DNA of 64,000 nt from Prevotella sp. (GTDB lineage Bacteria; Bacteroidota; Bacteroidia; Bacteroidales; Bacteroidaceae): contig JALFOF010000009.1 of assembly GCA_022773825.1 (NCBI GenBank), forward strand, positions 25,811-89,810, in the 5' to 3' direction. The translations under genes and the position numbers were made by a program. Positions 25,799-33,312 of the stretch are shown in pieces (the first letter of the stretch is position 1; the number at the start of each line of letters is the position of its first letter). The notes beneath the pieces are model-generated. The model saw only the letters and a program-made list of their open reading frames with translations. It did not search any database and was not told the DNA's origin.

Positions 25799-27097
25799 TT
25801 ACTTCACTGTCACGAGGAAGTAGTTTTTCTTTCCGCGCTGTGCCAGGATGTATTTTCCGCCTATCAGGTCGGTGGAAGTCACGGGGCGGTTCTGGTCTGT
25901 CAGCTTTTCTTTGTTGAGCGACACGCCTCCTCCCTGTACCATCTTGCGCATTTCGCCCTTTGAGGGGAACACCTTGCAGTCGTCGGCGGTGAAGAACTCT
26001 ATCGCCGGCTGCCCGAGACGGTCTGCCGGGACGGTGAAGGTTTCCACGCCTTCGAACACATCAAGGAAGGTCTGCTCGTCGAGTTTCTCAAGGCTTTCCT
26101 TGGTGCTCTTGCCGAAAAGGATGCCGCTTGCCTCCACGGCCATGTCGTAGTCGGCCTGCGAATGTACCATCACCGTGACCTCCTGGGCGAGCCTCTTTTG
26201 CAGGATGCGGCGGCCGGGGTCTTGCTTGTGCTCCTCCACGAGGGCGTCAATGGTCTCTTTCTCAAGCGAGGTGAATATCTTAATGTACTTCTCCGCGTCA
26301 TCGTCGCTGACGTTAAGCCAGAACTGGTAGAACTTGTAAGGTGAGGTACGGTTGCGGTCAAGCCATATATTTCCGCTCTCGGTCTTGCCGAATTTCTTGC
26401 CGTCGGCCTTGGTAATGAGGGGGCAGGTGAGGGCGTACGCCTCCTTATCGTTGCCGAGGGTGCGGCGGATGAGCTCTGTTCCCGTGGTCATGTTGCCCCA
26501 CTGGTCGTTGCCTCCGAGCTGCATCTTGCAGTTCTTTGTCTGGAAGAGGTGGAGGAAGTCGTAGCCCTGAAGCAGCTGGTAGGTGAATTCCGTGAATGAA
26601 AGACCGTCGCGGGCGGTGCCGTTGAGGCGCTGTTGCACGGAGTCTTTTGCCATCATGTAGTTCACTGTGATATGCTTTCCGACGGTACGGGCGAAGTCTA
26701 AGAAGGTGAAATCCTTCATCCAGTCGTAGTTGTTGACCATCTCGGCGGCGTTAGGACCTTCTGCTTCGAAGTCAAGGAACTTGGCAACCTGCGCCTTTAT
26801 GCACTCTTGGTTGTGGTAAAGTGTCTCCGTGTCGAGCAGGTTACGCTCCTGAGACTTGCCTGAGGGGTCGCCAATCATGCCCGTGGCACCACCCACGAGG
26901 ATGATGGGTTTATGTCCGCAGCGCTGCAAGTGGCGCAACATCATGATGCCGCAGAGGTGTCCTATGTGCAGGGAATCGGCGGTAGGGTCGGTTCCGAGGT
27001 ATGCGGTGACCATCTCCTTTTGCAGCAGTTCCTCTGCTCCCGGCATGACCTGTGCGAGCATACCGCGCCATTTCAGTTCTTCTATAAAGTTCTTCAT
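25799..27097 (-). CDS. tyrS: Tyrosyl-tRNA synthetase
   Basis: Class I synthetase charging tRNA-Tyr. The HIGH motif is SLHIGHLCG, the KMSKS loop appears as KFGKTES, and the C-terminal S4-like domain ends [20 protein letters not shown] at 27097 ([14 protein letters not shown]) is the family-like start; the longer frame to 27166 adds an unconserved tail that runs into yidD. Length is 432. It is the last gene of the metK-to-tyrS run. Confidence 0.96.
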   Translation of the reverse strand: MKNFIEELKWRGMLAQVMPGAEELLQKEMVTAYLGTDPTADSLHIGHLCGIMMLRHLQRCGHKPIILVGGATGMIGDPSGKSQERNLLDTETLYHNQECIKAQVAKFLDFEAEGPNAAEMVNNYDWMKDFTFLDFARTVGKHITVNYMMAKDSVQQRLNGTARDGLSFTEFTYQLLQGYDFLHLFQTKNCKMQLGGNDQWGNMTTGTELIRRTLGNDKEAYALTCPLITKADGKKFGKTESGNIWLDRNRTSPYKFYQFWLNVSDDDAEKYIKIFTSLEKETIDALVEEHKQDPGRRILQKRLAQEVTVMVHSQADYDMAVEASGILFGKSTKESLEKLDEQTFLDVFEGVETFTVPADRLGQPAIEFFTADDCKVFPSKGEMRKMVQGGGVSLNKEKLTDQNRPVTSTDLIGGKYILAQRGKKNYFLVTVK

Positions 27098-27149
27098 CGT
27101 TGTATTGTTTGTTTTTCTATGTCGGGTTTGTAATGCCTTTGCCGCGTGT

Positions 27150-27371
27150 TCACGGCACGGGGTCATAGCCGGAGCCGCCCCATGGGTGGCATCTCAGCAG
27201 GCGTTTCAGCGCCAGCCACAGTCCTTTCAGCGGCCCGTGCTTCGTTATTGCCTGGCGTGCGTACTCTGAACAGGTTGGTGCGAAGCGGCAGGAGGGCGGC
27301 GTAAAGGGGCTGATGCACCTCTGATAGAAGAGTATCGGCAGCAGCAACAGTGTGGTAATCAGTCTGCGCAT
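27150..27371 (-). CDS. yidD: Membrane protein insertion efficiency factor YidD
   Basis: Short (73-residue) membrane-associated protein thought to help YidC-dependent insertion. It has the family hallmark [24 protein letters not shown] with its three conserved cysteines and ends [12 protein letters not shown]. It overlaps rnpA by 13 bp, the usual rnpA-yidD arrangement. Confidence 0.96.
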   Translation of the reverse strand: MRRLITTLLLLPILFYQRCISPFTPPSCRFAPTCSEYARQAITKHGPLKGLWLALKRLLRCHPWGGSGYDPVP

Positions 27372-27739
27372 AGGCTCTCTGAGGCTCTCTTCAGCAGGTT
27401 GCGGACCTTTGCCGCGACCTTCTCCGTGGTGTGATGACGGCTGTCCAGCCAGATGAATGCCATGACAGCGCTGGTGCCGGCGGGCGTGGTGAGCAGGTGT
27501 TTGTTGGTTCTGTACGCCTCGCGCACTTGCCTTTTGACGCGGTTTCTATCTACGGCGTGCCTGAAATTACGCTTCGGCACCGAGATGAGCAGTTGGTTCT
27601 CCCCGCCCTCCACGGTGCATATCACGAGTCGCAGGGGGTATGCCGCGAACGATTTGCTGCCGCCAGGCTGGAACAACCTGTCGATGAGCAGTCGGCTGCA
27701 GAGTCTCTGTGACTTTGGCAAAGCGTTTTTTTTGTCCAT
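27359..27739 (-). CDS. rnpA: Ribonuclease P protein component
   Basis: Protein subunit of RNase P, which matures tRNA 5' ends. The basic signature [21 protein letters not shown] is complete; length is 126. rpmH, its usual neighbour in many phyla, is not beside it. It overlaps yidD downstream and lies 41 bp from hemD. Confidence 0.96.
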   Translation of the reverse strand: MDKKNALPKSQRLCSRLLIDRLFQPGGSKSFAAYPLRLVICTVEGGENQLLISVPKRNFRHAVDRNRVKRQVREAYRTNKHLLTTPAGTSAVMAFIWLDSRHHTTEKVAAKVRNLLKRASESLCAD

Positions 27740-27780
27740 GGATAGCTTGTCTTTTGCCCTGTCGTTCCTTTTCTTTTGCC

Positions 27781-28530
27781 TTATTCTTCCTCCTCTTGCA
27801 GGAAGTGCCTTAGTGCTCCTGTCATTGAGGGATACCTCTCAGTGGGTGCTTCGAGGGCAAGGCTCAGTCCCATTTCTCTTACTGCTTTTGCCGTAGCGGG
27901 GCCGAAAGTGGCTATCTTTATGTCACCGGGCTTCATGTCAGGGAAGTCCTCATGCAGTGCTTTTATGCCGGCAGGAGAGAAGAATATCGCCATGTCGTAG
28001 TCGAAATTCTTTTTCTCTTCCTCGGTGAAGTTGTTGCTCACCGTGCGGTACATCACACATTCCTTGTGCTTGAGGTCCTTGGAATCCAGCAGTTTCGTTA
28101 TGGTATCGTTCGCCACATCGCTCATTGGCACGAGGTATTTCTCCGTCTTGTGCTTCGTCATGGCGGGCAACAGGTCGTCTATCTTGCCCGTTTCGCCGAA
28201 GAATATCTTGCGTTTACGGTATGGAGCGTACTTCTGTATGTAGAGTGCTATGGTCTCTGTGACGCAGAAGTACTTTGTGGTCTCGGGCATGGTGATGCGC
28301 ATTTCCTTTGTCAACTGGAAGAAATGGTCTATCGCATGGCGTGAGGTGAACACGATAGCGGTATAGTCCGGGATGTTGACCTTTTGCTTTCGGAACTCTT
28401 GTTGCGTCATTCCTTCGACCTTGATGAATGGTCTGAACACTAATTCTACGTCGAAGTCACGCGCTATGTCATAGTAGGGCGACTTGTCGCTGGTGGGTTT
28501 TGGCTGTGATACCAGAATCTTTTTTACCAT
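27781..28530 (-). CDS. hemD: Uroporphyrinogen-III synthase
   Basis: Closes the hydroxymethylbilane ring in tetrapyrrole synthesis. The 249-residue protein has the two-lobe HemD pattern: KKILVSQPKP at the start, IVFTSRHAIDHFFQL in lobe one and IAIFFSPAGIKAL / IATFGPATAKAVREMGL in lobe two. The family is poorly conserved, so the call relies on these segments plus the adjacent DUF4271 gene, a usual neighbour in Bacteroidetes. Confidence 0.88.
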   Translation of the reverse strand: MVKKILVSQPKPTSDKSPYYDIARDFDVELVFRPFIKVEGMTQQEFRKQKVNIPDYTAIVFTSRHAIDHFFQLTKEMRITMPETTKYFCVTETIALYIQKYAPYRKRKIFFGETGKIDDLLPAMTKHKTEKYLVPMSDVANDTITKLLDSKDLKHKECVMYRTVSNNFTEEEKKNFDYDMAIFFSPAGIKALHEDFPDMKPGDIKIATFGPATAKAVREMGLSLALEAPTERYPSMTGALRHFLQEEEE

Positions 28531-28540
28531 AGGTTTCTTC

Positions 28541-29320
28541 CTATATGTTTTGTGTCAAATAGATAGCTACGACAAATATTATTCCTGTCAGTAAGGCGAG
28601 GGGCACGGCTTCCAGGGTGCAAAGGTACAAAAAAAACTGCAATATGGCGTTTTTCTTGCGGAAAAAGATGTTGTACGACTTGTAAAAGCGTAGTGCCAGC
28701 GTCGCTGCGAGCGTCACCGCGAGCAGCTTCAGTGTGGTTTCCGCGCTCAGTTGGAAGTAGATGTGCAGCAGGGTGAGCGGCAGTAGCAGCGCGCCTTGTA
28801 CCGCCATGAGGTAGAGTCTCGATATGTTGTCGAGGTGTCTTTGGCGTTTTTCGAAGAACACTCCGTGTACTATCAGCATCAATAGCTCGCGTACGGTGTA
28901 GTATGCCGCGAAGATGGCGCAGAAGATGCCCAGTGTGGCGTAGTGTCCGAGCGTGTAGTCGCTGTTGGTGTAGTGCGCGGTGACGGAGTAGGCGAGTATG
29001 CCCAGCAGTATCACTCCTTGCAGGCAGAAATACGTTTGGTATTGCATCTCGTTGGCTGTCTCGCGCATTTCCGCCGAGTTCTCTCGTGGCATGCGGAAAA
29101 GGTTCTTCGTCTGGAAGCGTATCAGGCGCCACGATTGTGCCATGGTAATCATGGAAACGATTATGCAGAGCATCAGCGCCATGGTCACGAGGCTGTCGTT
29201 TACCAGTGAGTAGGGCACGGGGTCGCCTGCCACGCCCAACCTTCCTGCGGGTATTTCTTCGTGGAAGAAGGGTGTGCCTTTGAAGTAAGACTCCCTGTAT
29301 ATCGTGTCCCTGACAGTCAA
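28541..29320 (-). CDS. DUF4271 membrane protein
   Basis: Integral membrane protein of unknown function with about six to seven hydrophobic segments, for example MALMLCIIVSMITMA, YFCLQGVILLGILAYSV, LGIFCAIFAAYY and ALLTGIIFVVAIYL. It matches the DUF4271 pattern found beside hemD in Bacteroidetes. It lies 8 bp after metK and 10 bp before hemD. No catalytic motif is visible. Confidence 0.8.
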   Translation of the reverse strand: MTVRDTIYRESYFKGTPFFHEEIPAGRLGVAGDPVPYSLVNDSLVTMALMLCIIVSMITMAQSWRLIRFQTKNLFRMPRENSAEMRETANEMQYQTYFCLQGVILLGILAYSVTAHYTNSDYTLGHYATLGIFCAIFAAYYTVRELLMLIVHGVFFEKRQRHLDNISRLYLMAVQGALLLPLTLLHIYFQLSAETTLKLLAVTLAATLALRFYKSYNIFFRKKNAILQFFLYLCTLEAVPLALLTGIIFVVAIYLTQNI

Positions 29321-29328
29321 TTTCGTGT

Positions 29329-30579
29329 TTACTTGAATTCTTTTTTGAACTTCTCCACGAGGTCAAGTTTCTCCCATGTGAACAGTTCCACCTCTATTTC
29401 CTTTGTCTGGTGGTATGCGGAGGTAAAGGTTTTCTTTATTGTGTGTGGCATACGCCCTACGTGTCCGTAGGCTGCTGTCTCCACGTACATGGGCTGACGG
29501 AGCTTCAGTGTGCGTTCTATTGCCTTGGGACGGAAGTCAAACAGTGTCTTGAGCTTGGCGGCAATTTCGCCGTCTGTCATCCCGACATGGCTCTTGCCGT
29601 AGGTGTTTACGTATATGCTGACGGGTTCTGCCACGCCTATTGCGTAGCTCAGCTGTACCAGTATCTCGTCTGCCACGCCTGCTGCCACGAGGTTTTTGGC
29701 TACGTAACGTGCCGCGTAGGCTGCTGAGCGGTCCACCTTTGAGGGGTCTTTGCCGGAGAAGGCTCCGCCGCCGTGCGCGCCACGACCGCCGTAGGTGTCC
29801 ACTATTATCTTGCGTCCCGTCAGTCCGGTGTCGCCGTGTGGGCCGCCGATGACGAACTTTCCCGTGGGGTTGACGAAGTATTTTATGTCGTCGTTGAAGA
29901 GTTTCAGCATCTTTTCGTCCTGCAACTGTGCCTTGACGCGTGGTATGAGAATGTTTATCACGTCCTCCTTGATTTTTGCCAGCATGGGTTCGTCGGCGTC
30001 AAACTCGTCGTGCTGTGTTGATACTACTATGGTGTCAATGCGCTGTGGCACGCCGTTGTCGCTGTATTCCACTGTCACCTGCGACTTGGAGTCTGGTCTG
30101 AGGTATGTCATCACTTTGCCCTCGCGTCGTATGTCGGCAAGGGTTTTCATCAGCAGGTGTGCCAAATCCAGCGTCACTGGTATGTATCGGTCGGTCTCGT
30201 TGGTGGCGTAGCCGAACATCATGCCTTGGTCTCCGGCTCCCTGTTGTTCCTCTTCCGCCCTTGACACGCCTCGGTTGATGTCCTGGCTCTGCTCGTGTAT
30301 GGCTGAGAGTATGCCGCAGGAATTGCCGTCGAACTGGTATTCGGACTTGGTGTAGCCTATGCGGTTGATTGTTCTGCGTGCTATGGTTTGCAGGTCAATG
30401 TATGCCTCGGATGTTACTTCGCCCATGAGCACCACCTGTCCCGTGGTCACGAAGGTTTCTATTGCGCAGTGTGACTTGCTGTCGTATGCGAGGAACTGGT
30501 CCAGTAGTGCGTCGCTAATCTGGTCGGCCACCTTGTCTGGGTGGCCTTCTGAAACTGATTCTGAGGTGAAAAGGTACAT
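29329..30579 (-). CDS. metK: S-adenosylmethionine synthase
   Basis: Makes SAM from methionine and ATP. Signatures [12 protein letters not shown] and [19 protein letters not shown] are intact, with the N-terminal [18 protein letters not shown]. Length (416) is within range. It heads metK-DUF4271-hemD-rnpA-yidD-tyrS. A strong hairpin lies in the 144-bp gap to rpsO upstream; I do not recognise a known SAM riboswitch there. Confidence 0.97.
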   Translation of the reverse strand: MYLFTSESVSEGHPDKVADQISDALLDQFLAYDSKSHCAIETFVTTGQVVLMGEVTSEAYIDLQTIARRTINRIGYTKSEYQFDGNSCGILSAIHEQSQDINRGVSRAEEEQQGAGDQGMMFGYATNETDRYIPVTLDLAHLLMKTLADIRREGKVMTYLRPDSKSQVTVEYSDNGVPQRIDTIVVSTQHDEFDADEPMLAKIKEDVINILIPRVKAQLQDEKMLKLFNDDIKYFVNPTGKFVIGGPHGDTGLTGRKIIVDTYGGRGAHGGGAFSGKDPSKVDRSAAYAARYVAKNLVAAGVADEILVQLSYAIGVAEPVSIYVNTYGKSHVGMTDGEIAAKLKTLFDFRPKAIERTLKLRQPMYVETAAYGHVGRMPHTIKKTFTSAYHQTKEIEVELFTWEKLDLVEKFKKEFK

Positions 30580-30644
30580 GATGTTGTGGTTTGTAAGGCG
30601 GCTTTGCGGGAACCGTGTGTTGTTTTTGTTGTCTTATAATCGGA

Positions 30645-30683
30645 GAATCCCACATAAGCGACAATGTAGCTCATGCGGGATTC
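30645..30683 (-). other. Strong hairpin between rpsO and metK
   Basis: On the minus strand GAATCCCGCATGAGC pairs with GCTTATGTGGGATTC over 15 bp (two G:U) around a 9-nt loop. No U tract follows, so it may be a 3' end stabiliser of rpsO mRNA, an attenuator for metK or an intrinsic terminator of weak type. Confidence 0.6.
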
Positions 30684-30723
30684 GGCCTGTTTCGTTGCTT
30701 TTCTGCGCAATAAGGGTGTTTGC

Positions 30724-30993
30724 TTACTTACGCAGACCGAGAGCCTTGATGATGGCACGGTAGCGGTTGATGTCGCGGTTGTAGAGGTAATCAAGGAGTG
30801 CGCGGCGCTTGCCTACGAGCTGTGTGAGGCTGCGTGCTGTCTTGAAATCCTTGTGATTACTCTTCAAGTGCTCCGTGAGGTGCTTGATGCGGAAGGTGAA
30901 AAGAGCAATCTGGCTCTCTGCTGAGCCTGTGTCTGTTGCTGACTTGCCGTACTGTCCAAAGATCTCAGTCTTCTTTGTGCTGTCTAAATACAT
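30724..30993 (-). CDS. rpsO: 30S ribosomal protein S15
   Basis: Primary 16S rRNA-binding protein, 89 residues. TGSAESQIALFTFRIKHLTEHLKSNHKDF and the basic GKRRALLDYLYNRDINRYR segment are diagnostic. ATG at 30993 gives MYLDSTKKTEIF, the usual start; the longer frame adds 22 unconserved residues. A possible -7 box TAATTTTG is at 31118-31125, but no good -33 element is seen. Confidence 0.97.
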   Translation of the reverse strand: MYLDSTKKTEIFGQYGKSATDTGSAESQIALFTFRIKHLTEHLKSNHKDFKTARSLTQLVGKRRALLDYLYNRDINRYRAIIKALGLRK

Positions 30994-31312
30994 GATGTTG
31001 TTGGTGTGGTTGATGGTTAGTTCTTGACTATTACATCCTTCTGATGAGCGGTGCCCCAACCACTTAATTGCACTGTCATCACCCGAATGCAGCTTTGCCT
31101 TTCGTGCTAAGCGGGTGCAAAATTACTACATTTTTCTGGAATACGGAAACTTTTGCTATGGCAAGGAAGTGTAGTTAAATATTTTTAACAAGAAATCACT
31201 CGGGAAGACTAATAGCGTGGGCAAGTGGGAGTTAGGGAACTGCTGTGGGAGAGTGTTTTTGTATCGTTGACGGTTGTTTGCCGGCGTGTCGGTGTGTGGT
31301 GGCGCGGGTTGT

Positions 31313-31396
31313 GTAAAAGCATAGAGATTACCGTGCAATAGCTATGCTTTTACATTGTGATAGCTATGCTTTTACTTTGTAATCGCATTGCTTTTG
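31313..31396. repeat. Array D of the 22-bp-period palindromic element (4 units), overlapping a gene end
   Basis: Units start at 31313, 31335, 31357 and 31379 (exact 22 bp): one reverse, three forward. Unit 4 and the last bases of unit 3 lie inside the end of the nucleosidase gene, so its last residues (KSNAITK) and stop codon are encoded by the element. The remainder of 31126-31312 shows no gene. Confidence 0.92.
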
Positions 31397-32100
31397 TTTT
31401 TCACGAGTTCTTCCACTATCTTTGCGTTGGCTTCCATCAGTGCTGTTGAGGCGCGGCGCAGGTTGGTTTGGAAGGTTTCCATGTCGTCGGTTTCGGCGTC
31501 GCGCAGGTTTGTCACTGCTTTCACAAGGAGCAGTGGAGTGGAGAAGAGGCTGCAGACGAAGCCTACCGCCGCGCCTTCCATCTCTTTCAGTCGTCCGCCG
31601 TTTTGGTCTATTATGGCTTCTTCTTCCGCCGTCATGTCGAAGGAGGAGCCTGTCGTCACCTTGCCCGTCGCCATGCCGAGGCGTTGCGCGAGGGCTGCCG
31701 TGCCCTGCCATACGGGGTAGTTGCCGAGCCCTTGTGTGGCCCATTCGTTGTCGCCGGGCACGCGGCGGTCGTGGAACATCACGCCGCTGCCGAGATATAC
31801 GCGCCCCACCTCCGCGCCGTACCGTTGCCATGCGCCGCAGGTGCCGCTGCTGATTACAATGTCGGGGCGCAGGCGTTCTATGGCTGCCATGGTGGTGATG
31901 GCGGCTGCCTCGCAGCCTATGAGGTCGCGGTCATGCTGCCTTCCGTTGTGTACCACGTATATTTCCGCCTCGCCCACGGTGCCGCGGTAGAGCTGGCAGG
32001 GCAGGGGAGCGAAGAAGTCGGGGGCGTGGCGGAGCGCGAAGTGTTCTGTCAGCGGTTGTGCCTCGGCACGCATCGCTATGATGTAGCATATCTTTTTCAT
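31372..32100 (-). CDS. 5'-methylthioadenosine nucleosidase-like phosphorylase-superfamily protein
   Basis: Purine nucleoside phosphorylase superfamily protein, most like methylthioadenosine (MTA/SAH) nucleosidase, which recycles the by-products of SAM use. MKKICYIIAMRAEAQPL resembles MTN enzymes of the plant type; ISSGTCGAW supplies the ribose/purine site and GGRLKEMEGAAVGFV the conserved Glu and Met of the ribose pocket. ATG at 32100 is preferred over 32112. The C-terminal tail is encoded by repeat array D and probably replaced an older end. Futalosine hydrolase is the main alternative. Confidence 0.75.
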   Translation of the reverse strand: MKKICYIIAMRAEAQPLTEHFALRHAPDFFAPLPCQLYRGTVGEAEIYVVHNGRQHDRDLIGCEAAAITTMAAIERLRPDIVISSGTCGAWQRYGAEVGRVYLGSGVMFHDRRVPGDNEWATQGLGNYPVWQGTAALAQRLGMATGKVTTGSSFDMTAEEEAIIDQNGGRLKEMEGAAVGFVCSLFSTPLLLVKAVTNLRDAETDDMETFQTNLRRASTALMEANAKIVEELVKNKSNAITK

Positions 32101-32175
32101 CGGTGTCGTCATTGGTTTCTATGCCCGGCGTAAGGCTTGTGGGGCGTCGGTGCGCTACGTTGGCATCGCTGTTTG

Positions 32176-32206
32176 CAAAGGTACTGCTTTTTCTTTGATT
32201 GTGCAA
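32176..32206 (-). promoter_or_regulatory. Promoter of the nucleosidase gene
   Basis: Minus-strand TACCTTTG (32176-32183) with TTG at 32204-32206, 20 bp apart; the ATG is 83 bp downstream of the first -7 base. Confidence 0.75.
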
Positions 32207-32287
32207 GCGTGTCTGACGTTTATCTGTCGCGCGCGCACTTATAATAACTTGTAGTGGCGTGGCATGGTGTTATGGCGGCGTGTGGGT

Positions 32288-32350
32288 GCAAAAAAATCCT
32301 CGCCCCATGGTGACGGCATCGTGTTTGTAGTGCCGTGCATGTGGCGAGGA
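32288..32350 (-). terminator. Terminator downstream of the small secreted protein gene
   Basis: TCCTCGCC-CATG pairs with CATG-GGCGAGGA across a structured loop. The minus-strand copy is followed by a run of T (the A run at 32290-32296). It lies about 60 bp past the stop at 32411. Confidence 0.8.
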
Positions 32351-32410
32351 CTAACATTATCCTATTTATCCATTACCTTGTTTCTCTGTGTTGTACCATT
32401 TTTCGTGGCG

Positions 32411-33079
32411 TTATCGGCGTGCCCCGCGGTGCTTGTGCTGCCTTGGCTGTTGCCACTTCTGTGGCTGCTGGCGCTGTGTGGCGAGCTTTTCGAGGTACTC
32501 TATGTACTTCTCGTCGCCGAGGAGGGTGCGCAGTTCTGAGCGATAGCCTTTCATAAAGGCCTGTATCTTCTCTCTGTTCTCTTTCTGCTTTGCCATGAAC
32601 TGCTGGCGCTGTGCTTTGCGGTCGTCAGCTTTTGCGGCGGCGTCCTTCTGCGCGTTGCCCTTCTCTTCCTTCTTGATCTTCTTCTTGTCGGACTTCTTGT
32701 CCTTCTTGTCAGCTGTCGCGGGAGCCGCTGGTGCCTCTGCCTTTGCCGGGCGCATGGCTTGCAGCATCTCACGCATCTCGCCTGCCTTCTTGCGTTTCAG
32801 CTCTTTTACGGCCTGCACTTTCGTGCTGTCAAGGCCTATGGAGCGTATGGCTTGCATATTGATAACCATGTCGCTCATGCCCTGTCGCTGCGTTTTCTGC
32901 TTCATTTGGCGTGCCATTGGCATCTGGCGGCGGCACTGGCTGCCTGCGTTAGTTTGGCAAGGTGTGCCGCAGCACTCTTGTTTCGGTTTATCCTGGCACG
33001 CTTTGTCGCAGTTGGCGGGCTGCGCTGACGTTGCAAGGGTCATGGTGGCGCACATAAGCGCGATGATAATCTTCTTCAT
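32411..33079 (-). CDS. Small exported Lys/Gln/Arg-rich protein, DUF4890-like
   Basis: Unknown function. A signal peptide (MKKIIIALMCATMTLATSAQ) precedes a short Cys-rich segment (six Cys in about 35-60) and a long, highly charged, probably helical region with an Ala/Lys-rich insert (KKDKKSDKKKIKKEEKGNAQKD). The repeated DSTKVQAVKELKRKK and EYLEKLATQRQQ pattern resembles DUF4890/Spy-like periplasmic proteins, where short helices detect Met/Gln-rich sequences. It is a single-gene unit with its own terminator. Family placement is tentative. Confidence 0.6.
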   Translation of the reverse strand: MKKIIIALMCATMTLATSAQPANCDKACQDKPKQECCGTPCQTNAGSQCRRQMPMARQMKQKTQRQGMSDMVINMQAIRSIGLDSTKVQAVKELKRKKAGEMREMLQAMRPAKAEAPAAPATADKKDKKSDKKKIKKEEKGNAQKDAAAKADDRKAQRQQFMAKQKENREKIQAFMKGYRSELRTLLGDEKYIEYLEKLATQRQQPQKWQQPRQHKHRGARR

Positions 33080-33193
33080 AGTCGTATGCGTTTTCTTGTT
33101 TTGGGGTTATTGTAAGCGTTGTGTTCTCAGAACGTTCTGACTATATGACGCGCGGTGTCGCGAAAGGTTTAAGGTGGTTTCAATATTTAACAC

Positions 33194-33232
33194 ACAAAAA
33201 AAGACCCACCTACAATCACTTGCGAGTGGGTC
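33194..33232 (-). terminator. Terminator of the pectate lyase gene
   Basis: GACCCAC (33203-33209) pairs with GTGGGTC (33226-33232). The minus strand then has a run of T. Confidence 0.85.
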
Positions 33233-33312
33233 CACATGTTGTGTACAACTAATGTAATTGATGTTAATTACATTCTTCTAAAAATAGCGTTTGTCGTATT
33301 TTGTGTGACTTT

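Noticed and set aside
30580..30723. SAM riboswitch before metK
   Set aside because: A strong hairpin is present but I cannot match the conserved core of a known SAM-binding RNA.
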